DNA of 8,302 nucleotides from CAJUPY01 sp051871275 (GTDB taxonomy: Bacteria; Bacteroidota; Bacteroidia; Bacteroidales; Muribaculaceae). Of this stretch, positions 1-5,521 are shown piece after piece. Both the position numbers and the translations under genes were made by a program. The notes beneath the pieces are model-generated. The model saw only the letters and a program-made list of their open reading frames with translations. It ran no database searches and was not told the origin of the DNA. Positions within the stretch are counted from its first letter, which is position 1, and each line of letters starts with the position of its first letter. The stretch spans positions 1 through 8,302 of the forward strand of contig JBJECR010000114.1 of the NCBI GenBank assembly GCA_051871275.1, read 5' to 3'.

Positions 1-2
1 AT

Positions 3-161
3 TTAGACCTCAATAACGTTGCACTTCGTTTTGGAATCTACAAAAAAATATTGTTCAGTAATGGAAAAGACATGGAAAAGGCTTGCAGGTATGAATTGCA
101 AGCCTTTAACTTTTATTATGAAACAGGTTCTTACTCTGCATCAGAATCAAGCACTACATAA
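3..161 (+). CDS. Possible 3' end of a convergent gene (weak)
   Basis: The third plus-strand frame is open from the left edge to a TAA at 159-161, 52 codons, and reads in a protein-like way (for example NNVALRFGIYKKILFSNGKD). If real it would be the end of a gene entering from the left and would overlap the end of the lipoprotein gene by about 31 bases. Against this, an open stretch of this length arises fairly often by chance, and its middle carries the perfect hairpin at 77-107, which fits non-coding DNA better. The sequence left of the window would decide it. Confidence 0.15.
   Translation, partial: LDLNNVALRFGIYKKILFSNGKDMEKACRYELQAFNFYYETGSYSASESSTT
77..107 (-). terminator. Perfect 11-bp hairpin after the last gene, likely intrinsic terminator
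   Basis: The arms at 77-87 and 97-107 are exact reverse complements (AAAGGCTTGCA / TGCAAGCCTTT) with a 9-base loop at 88-96. On the minus strand the stem begins 24 bases beyond the TAA at 131 and ends in a run of four T (through position 76). On the plus strand it is followed by a broken T-rich stretch (AACTTTTATTAT). It could therefore end transcription from both directions if a convergent gene lies to the left. The T-tract is short on either side, so efficiency is uncertain. Confidence 0.65.
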
Positions 162-2452
162 CCTTTATTCTTCCAAGATTTCATATTTGCGGCATCATCG
201 GGATTAAATATTTCAGAAGATTTATAATCCCTTTTTAAAGTGATATTCTTTTCTGCCAAAAAGAACATTTCTCCGGTTTCTGCATCTTCATAGAACATTG
301 TAACTTTTACAAAATAGTCCCATATTGGCAAATACATATAACCTAAGAAGTTAAAACGGTCATTTTTCCAAGATGTAATTTCTATAGGTTCTCCAGGCCA
401 ATACAACTCTCCATCGTCCAGATATAAATCAAATTGAACATAAAAAGTCGATTTATAGTTTGTATTCCTGTCTGACGTAAATTTAAATGCATAGCAGTAT
501 TCTTTTTCCGCATCATCAGTATAATCATACGGGTCAACATTTCTTGGTTTACAATCTTGAGTATCAAGCTGAGAGCATTTGGAAAGAACAGCCCAGTTTC
601 CACCGAGAGTGAAACCAAACGGGTCACTTGCCAAATATTCATCATTAAAAGGCATTTTCCGTAAAGCCAAAGCATGGTATGATGTTTTGCTAACAAGACC
701 CTTATCATCATATTTTATAGGGAGTGAGAATTCAAAGTCAAGATTGTCATTATACGGTTCTACGATTTTAATTAATTTGAAATTTGAATCATATATAGCC
801 AACAGGATATCTTTGTCTTCAAACAAATGTAGAAACCCGACGGCACTATGTGATACAGAGGCTTCATAAAACACCTCTGAAGACGTTGTTTTTTCCTTAT
901 TTTCACTAATTTTATTCACTTTATATGAACTAATTAAATCGGTAGTTTTCGGAGTTACTGTAGGCATTTTAAGTGTCAACGTTAATAAGTCCGCAGACAC
1001 CCAATCTCCAAAACCGACAGTTCCTTTTAAAGTTATAGAAAGCGGCATAGAAAGCGTTAAATCATACCCTCCTTGTGAATAAAGAGGTTTATCATCCAGC
1101 ATATATGTCATCATTGGATCTTTCTTAAGAGGTAAAGAAGCCTCTATGGTAGGCTCAATTGTTGGTCCTACAGAAAGAGTAATTAACTTCTCCAATGTAG
1201 CGGTTACAGGGCAAGACAAAACTAATTGAAGTCCAAATTTTACTTGTTCATAACCTGAACTAATATTTATTTGCTCGGCATCTCCTATAGCAGCCTCTTT
1301 TCCTTCTTCAGGATAAAAAAATCTGTCATTCTCATCATCTTTATTAAAATGAAATCCGAACTCTTTAACAAATCTTTTATATACAACTGTTGAGTTTTTT
1401 GCAGATGCCGACAGTTCTCCATATACACATGCAGCAATATTAGGCTCAATTCCTAATGTTATCAAAAATGGCCCAAGCGTTATGTTTTTGCTTGGTGTAC
1501 TAATCGTTATAATATAAGGCGTTTTATTCCGGTCTATTTGACAAGACCATCCATCGTAAGCCCTTTTGAACTTTAAATCACCGGATGTACCTAACAGCGG
1601 AATTACTATGCCTCCCTTAATACTCGTACACTGAGTATAAAACATGAATTGATTGATAAAATATCCATGTAAATCAAAAATACACTCATTTGTGTTATCA
1701 TAAGAAACGTCAAACCTTATGGACGAAAGTCCACTTAACACAATAGTTCCGTCAGTATGACCAAACACGTTAAGTGCGTTAAATGGTTTTATGGTGTAAT
1801 CTCCAAATGTTGACAAACCGGTACCTGATAAAAAGCCATCATCCACACCAAAACCGGGAGCGCCGAAGGCACATGTTAAGCCAAAAAGAGGGAATTCTAT
1901 AGATTGAGACCAGCGTGAACCGTATGCAGGAACGTATTTAAGTGATTTTTCTCCATTTCTGCTTTCCGTAGAGTCCTCTACCACATAAAATGAAGAATCA
2001 AATTTAATTTTATCAAAAACTTCATAGGGATCAACACTTGAACATGAAATTTTAATAGTGTTGGCATCAACGTTTTCAAGGAAATCCACTTTATGAACCA
2101 CCCAAATATCAAAGATATCGTAAAGATTTGATGCTAAGGTTGTTCCACGCTGCGGGATAAGGTCTTTAGGCATAGATTTTTTCATATAAATATCAATATG
2201 CTTTGAAACTGTGTCGCAATCTGCCTTTATTATGTACTGCCGATAAGATTCATCAAGGTAAATAGTCCCTTTTGCGAACTGATATGTAGCAGTTCCCATT
2301 TCATCTGTTACAGTTTGGGGAGAATCCCAACCGTCACCATTTTGTTCCGGTACTTCTTCACCAACATTTTCCGGCTCGTCAAGCATAAGCGTACAAGCGG
2401 AGAAAAGAGTGAGGAAAAACGCCCAAATAGATATTCTGATAAACTTTTTCAT
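131..2452 (-). CDS. Large beta-rich lipoprotein of unknown function
   Basis: This gene encodes 773 residues. The N-terminus (MKKFIRISIWAFFLTLFSAC) is a lipoprotein signal with Cys20 in an FSAC box, which is slightly relaxed at the -3 position. An acidic stretch follows the Cys (DEPENVGEEVPEQNGDG), as expected of a flexible tether. I recognise no family. The sequence is predicted by eye to be almost entirely beta. Residues about 190-350 and 400-500 alternate polar and hydrophobic positions (LGPFLITLGIEPNIAACVYG, LITLSVGPTIEPTIEASLPL). A C-terminal part, about 520-773, is rich in aromatic and acidic residues and looks like one or two beta sandwiches. Eleven Cys remain after Cys20, unusually many for a protein without an obvious Cys-rich fold. 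There is no catalytic motif and no type IX sorting tail. It overlaps the upstream lipoprotein gene by one base, so the two probably act at the same membrane site. Hand counts show clearly lower GC here than in the other three genes. Confidence 0.9.
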   Translation of the reverse strand: MKKFIRISIWAFFLTLFSACTLMLDEPENVGEEVPEQNGDGWDSPQTVTDEMGTATYQFAKGTIYLDESYRQYIIKADCDTVSKHIDIYMKKSMPKDLIPQRGTTLASNLYDIFDIWVVHKVDFLENVDANTIKISCSSVDPYEVFDKIKFDSSFYVVEDSTESRNGEKSLKYVPAYGSRWSQSIEFPLFGLTCAFGAPGFGVDDGFLSGTGLSTFGDYTIKPFNALNVFGHTDGTIVLSGLSSIRFDVSYDNTNECIFDLHGYFINQFMFYTQCTSIKGGIVIPLLGTSGDLKFKRAYDGWSCQIDRNKTPYIITISTPSKNITLGPFLITLGIEPNIAACVYGELSASAKNSTVVYKRFVKEFGFHFNKDDENDRFFYPEEGKEAAIGDAEQINISSGYEQVKFGLQLVLSCPVTATLEKLITLSVGPTIEPTIEASLPLKKDPMMTYMLDDKPLYSQGGYDLTLSMPLSITLKGTVGFGDWVSADLLTLTLKMPTVTPKTTDLISSYKVNKISENKEKTTSSEVFYEASVSHSAVGFLHLFEDKDILLAIYDSNFKLIKIVEPYNDNLDFEFSLPIKYDDKGLVSKTSYHALALRKMPFNDEYLASDPFGFTLGGNWAVLSKCSQLDTQDCKPRNVDPYDYTDDAEKEYCYAFKFTSDRNTNYKSTFYVQFDLYLDDGELYWPGEPIEITSWKNDRFNFLGYMYLPIWDYFVKVTMFYEDAETGEMFFLAEKNITLKRDYKSSEIFNPDDAANMKSWKNKGYVVLDSDAE

Positions 2453-2454
2453 TA
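2450..2454 (-). promoter_or_regulatory. TAATG stop/start overlap, likely translational coupling
   Basis: On the minus strand the stop codon of the BIG2 lipoprotein gene (TAA) shares its last A with the ATG of the following lipoprotein gene. No ribosome-binding site is visible upstream of that ATG. Terminating ribosomes probably restart here, which would tie the output of the two lipoproteins together. Confidence 0.7.
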
Positions 2455-3135
2455 TTCGGAAGTATTAAAGGTTATTGGATATAATTCAGAAAGGGTGCCG
2501 TAAGTAGCAAAAGCGTCGTACTCAGGACGCTCGTTGCATCTATATAATTTATGTCTTTTGCGGTCGTAACATTGGAAAGTTACTTTGCCCTGTTTGGTTT
2601 CCGCATCAGCCCAAACGCGTATTTCCGCATAGTCTATGCCAAAAGCATTGCGTTTCACTGCCACACCTGTCACTTCGCCAAAAACGCTGGCGGACACAAT
2701 CATTGTAGAATCGTTGAATTCCTCACCGTCAACGTCTATTTTGGCATAAAACAGCATATCGTACGGATAGCGTGTTTCCAACTCGGACACGTCCCAATAG
2801 TCTATCACGTTGACTTCCGCAACATCTGTCACAGCACCGTTTCCAGCCTGTGCCATAACGGTGAAAGTGCCCGGATAAAGTGCCACAAGCGTATCGTTTT
2901 GCATTTTTGTGCAAACGGTGTCGGACTTGCTCCAGTAGATAGGACTTTCATTGGGATTATAAGGCGTGAAAGTGGCGGTAAGCGGCAAAGAGTCACCCAC
3001 CATCAAGTAAGCGTCTTGAAAATCGATTTTCATGGTCACGCCCTCCCATTCTTCAGGCTGCGACTCAAAGACGAAGAAGTCGCCGCACGAAGTGAGTACG
3101 GGGAGAAGTGCCATTATTATCAGTAATTTTTTCAT
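2452..3135 (-). CDS. Lipoprotein with bacterial Ig-like (BIG2) domain
   Basis: This gene encodes 227 residues. The N-terminus MKKLLIIMALLPVLTSC is a textbook lipoprotein signal, with lipobox LTSC and acylated Cys17 followed by GDF. The protein should therefore be membrane-anchored, probably outer membrane. Residues about 33-110 resemble a BIG2 domain: a MKIDF...YLMVGDSLPLTATF start, an IYWSKSD core with the typical W, and a Gly-rich GTFTVMAQAGNG strand followed by AEVNV. Residues about 118-227 form a second beta domain with the pattern SASVFGEVTGVAV, then KVTFQCYD and a final YPITF strand. From memory this resembles a small C-terminal module of Bacteroidota surface proteins that carries an AFVGDxxxGVA-type motif. 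BIG2 domains are generally adhesive or structural. The gene's TAA shares one base with the next gene's ATG, so the two are probably translated together. The ligand is unknown. Confidence 0.92.
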   Translation of the reverse strand: MKKLLIIMALLPVLTSCGDFFVFESQPEEWEGVTMKIDFQDAYLMVGDSLPLTATFTPYNPNESPIYWSKSDTVCTKMQNDTLVALYPGTFTVMAQAGNGAVTDVAEVNVIDYWDVSELETRYPYDMLFYAKIDVDGEEFNDSTMIVSASVFGEVTGVAVKRNAFGIDYAEIRVWADAETKQGKVTFQCYDRKRHKLYRCNERPEYDAFATYGTLSELYPITFNTSE

Positions 3136-3151
3136 ATATGTACTTACAGCA

Positions 3152-3172
3152 TTATATATTGTACTTTTTCAT
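3152..3172 (-). other. Six-codon mini-ORF in the leader of the BIG2 lipoprotein gene
   Basis: The 67-base gap between the FN3 gene and the next gene contains ATG AAA AAG TAC AAT ATA TAA, which would encode MKKYNI. The first five residues are the same as the start of the FN3 protein (MKKYN), with 13 of 16 bases matching there and two of the three differences synonymous. It could be a translated leader, a relic of a duplicated gene start, or chance in an A/T-rich leader where MKK starts are common. No Shine-Dalgarno site precedes it. Confidence 0.25.
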
Positions 3173-3202
3173 ATTTATCTCGTATGAGCGTATGCTCGGG
3201 AA

Positions 3203-5494
3203 CTATTTATCTTCCGGTTTGGGTTTTGGCGGTGCTACTGCTTTCACCACATTAGACATTGAGCCGCCTCTTCCATCGTCAAAGCGAATGGAAACGTAGT
3301 ATTCCGCTGTTTCACCGGGGCGAGTGCGAGCATCGGAGAATGAGCGGATATGACTCGGAGCGTCTGTCACAAAAGTATAAGAGTTGTCGTTTGCGGATTT
3401 ACGGTATATACAGAAGTAATAAGGTGCATCAACGGGAACTTTTCCCACTTCCCATGCAAGACGAACTTCTTCTGATTTTTTATCGTAAGTTGCAAAGAGT
3501 TTTATATCCACGTCTATCACGTCTGCACCTCTCAAACGGGTGTAATAAATAGGCGTCAGTCCGGAACTTACGTTCCAGAAAGTGAAAGTTTCCACAGCGT
3601 ATTCATAGCGGTTGTAACGGTCTATTTCCGGTGTATCGTGAATTTCGATTTTATGTCCGTTTGCAGCAATGCTGTCGCCGTCGAGTGTGGCAATAATTTC
3701 CCAAGTGGATTGTCCCTGTTTGCGACGATATACGTTGTGGCTCTTTATAATTTCTTCACCGCCTGCAATCCAGCGAATGTTTATGCTGTGGTCGTCAACC
3801 CAGGCAGAGTCCAAGTGAGCCACCGTAGGCGGATACGGGTTAGGACGGAGCACTTGCAGAGTATCTGAAAAATCACCGTGATTTCGTGCATAATCCACGG
3901 CACGAACGGCATAATAGATGTAACGCTGGTTTGCATCAATTGAAACGGTGTCCATGTATGATTTGCTCTTAATCATATCCTTGTTTACACGCATAAAAGT
4001 GTGAGTTGTATCGTTGGCAAAGAACAAGTCATAGTAATAAACGTCAAGGTCATCGTCAAGTTCCCAGGAAAGGAGAATAGTTCCGTCAAGTTCCGTCATA
4101 GCACGGAGATTCTGCGGTGCTTTTGGTGGCTTAAGGTCTTCCACACGGAGAAGTTGCGGCATAGCATAACCCATATTTTCCGCAGTATCCACAGCAGCGA
4201 TAGTCATCATACCCGTAGAAACTTTAGTCACGTCTATTCTCACCATAGTATCCGTCGGAGCGATATATTTTGTGGAAAGAAGTCGCCATTCCTTCAGAGA
4301 GTCACGCTCGTTGTAGTACAGAGGGACGAAACGCACAAAGTCGTCCTCGATAGTGTCTTTGTAGAAATATATATCCGCATAAATTTCCGCAGACGGGTCA
4401 CCTTCCACAGGGCGGTCAATAATAATTTTAGTGATAATAGGACCTCTTGGCGGACGCATATCCTTAAAGGTCACTTTTACGGGTTTACACAGCTGAGTAA
4501 GGTCGCCGAAAGCATCGTGTGCAGCCACGGCATATTCGTAAGTACCTAATTCCGCAACAGTATTTTCAAAAATTGCGTCTTGCACGTCAAGGTCAAACTT
4601 CAACGGTGGCAAATATGGTGCCTGATTTATCTTGAACCAATCCTTTTTGCCTGCATCGCGGCGGAAAATCTCAAAACTGCCGTGAATGGTGTCGTTCCAT
4701 GTGAGAAGCACTTTTCCATGTTCCGTTATAGAATCTTTGAGTTCTATATTGTATGGTTCAGGTTTGAATTTCTCGTTTTTCACCGTGAAATGTCCGGGAG
4801 AAATAAAGAATTTGTTTACATTGTCCGGCACTGTAGGCATAACGATGTATGAATACGTTTCACCTTTTTTCACGTTTCTATCCACAAAGCGAAGAGCGAG
4901 AGCGTCTGCGAGGTCTTGTCTCCACTCGGAAACGAGGAAAGCAGACATGATTCTCATATTCTGGTCTTGTTCAAGTTCCGTGAAAGCACCGATAGTTCCC
5001 GGCTCATAGTTTGTCTGCTCCGGTTTGAGGTCACCGTCGCCGTAAAGCGAACCCATAGCGAGGTATGCCAGAGAGTCTGCCTGGTTCGGGTATTTTGCTT
5101 TGAACTGCTCCAATGTGAGCGGTTTGATATTAGTGGCAATAGTGTCCGGTTCATAGCTTGTCTCAATGTTGCTTACACGAAGCACCGTGATGCCACGGCG
5201 CGTCAGAAAGCTCCACGTGGGAAAGTCCGGCACAGCCCAGCGGAGAACAATACTGTCACCGTATGCACGACCGGTGAGAGTGATAGGTACCCAGACATCA
5301 TCAGGGTGGAGCGAATCCTCTGCATGAGGAGAAAAAATCAGTCGTGGAGGTGTTACAACTGTGGCAGAAGTGTCCGGGAGGGTAAACGGCTCATCCGTGA
5401 TTGTAACTTCACCGTCCAAGGTTGCAACGGCAGGGAGGGCTATCATTGCCATTGCCGCCCATACGAGACTTTTAAGACCATTATATTTTTTCAT
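3203..5494 (-). CDS. Exported multi-domain fibronectin type III protein
   Basis: This gene encodes 763 residues. Residues 1-24 form a signal peptide: a basic MKKYNGLK start, a hydrophobic core, and a likely type I peptidase site after PAVA. There is no lipobox Cys, so the protein is probably periplasmic or secreted. About six FN3-like beta sandwiches follow. The clear ones lie near 247-345, 455-550, 552-655 and 660-757, with the usual W on strand B (VLLTWN, ILLSWE, INIRWI, VRLAWE) and a YxYAVxAxD-type strand F (YEYAVAAHD, YYAVRAVD, YEYAVETF). The module at 348-452 is divergent. The first, about 65-240, is split by a likely helical insertion at 125-205. The tail is Pro/Lys-rich (PPKPKPEDK) and no type IX sorting domain is visible. 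FN3 arrays usually mediate protein or glycan contacts, so a scaffold or adhesion role is likely but unproven. The start is 27 bases after the preceding stop, in an A/T-rich leader without a Shine-Dalgarno site. Confidence 0.93.
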   Translation of the reverse strand: MKKYNGLKSLVWAAMAMIALPAVATLDGEVTITDEPFTLPDTSATVVTPPRLIFSPHAEDSLHPDDVWVPITLTGRAYGDSIVLRWAVPDFPTWSFLTRRGITVLRVSNIETSYEPDTIATNIKPLTLEQFKAKYPNQADSLAYLAMGSLYGDGDLKPEQTNYEPGTIGAFTELEQDQNMRIMSAFLVSEWRQDLADALALRFVDRNVKKGETYSYIVMPTVPDNVNKFFISPGHFTVKNEKFKPEPYNIELKDSITEHGKVLLTWNDTIHGSFEIFRRDAGKKDWFKINQAPYLPPLKFDLDVQDAIFENTVAELGTYEYAVAAHDAFGDLTQLCKPVKVTFKDMRPPRGPIITKIIIDRPVEGDPSAEIYADIYFYKDTIEDDFVRFVPLYYNERDSLKEWRLLSTKYIAPTDTMVRIDVTKVSTGMMTIAAVDTAENMGYAMPQLLRVEDLKPPKAPQNLRAMTELDGTILLSWELDDDLDVYYYDLFFANDTTHTFMRVNKDMIKSKSYMDTVSIDANQRYIYYAVRAVDYARNHGDFSDTLQVLRPNPYPPTVAHLDSAWVDDHSINIRWIAGGEEIIKSHNVYRRKQGQSTWEIIATLDGDSIAANGHKIEIHDTPEIDRYNRYEYAVETFTFWNVSSGLTPIYYTRLRGADVIDVDIKLFATYDKKSEEVRLAWEVGKVPVDAPYYFCIYRKSANDNSYTFVTDAPSHIRSFSDARTRPGETAEYYVSIRFDDGRGGSMSNVVKAVAPPKPKPEDK

Positions 5495-5521
5495 ACTGTA
5501 TATATTCTAAATTATAGTTTA

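Noticed and set aside
2551..3126. Plus-strand open frame of 191 codons
   Set aside because: It lies entirely antisense to the BIG2 lipoprotein gene, which has a signal peptide, a recognisable domain and operon context. The plus-strand product is His/Cys/Arg-rich and has no recognisable feature.
3136..3202. Possible internal promoter upstream of the BIG2 lipoprotein gene
   Set aside because: A TATAAT-like string is present, but the leader is A/T-rich throughout and the Bacteroidota pattern (TTTG with TAnnTTTG about 20 bases on) was not found.
3181..3202. Possible terminator after the FN3 gene
   Set aside because: The only inverted pair (GAGC/GCTC) has a four-base stem and no T-tract. It is too weak to separate the genes transcriptionally.
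4081..4099. Short tandem repeat TTCCGTCAAG/TTCCGTCAT
   Set aside because: It is two imperfect copies within FN3 coding sequence that translate to ordinary residues (MTELDGT). It is most likely chance.
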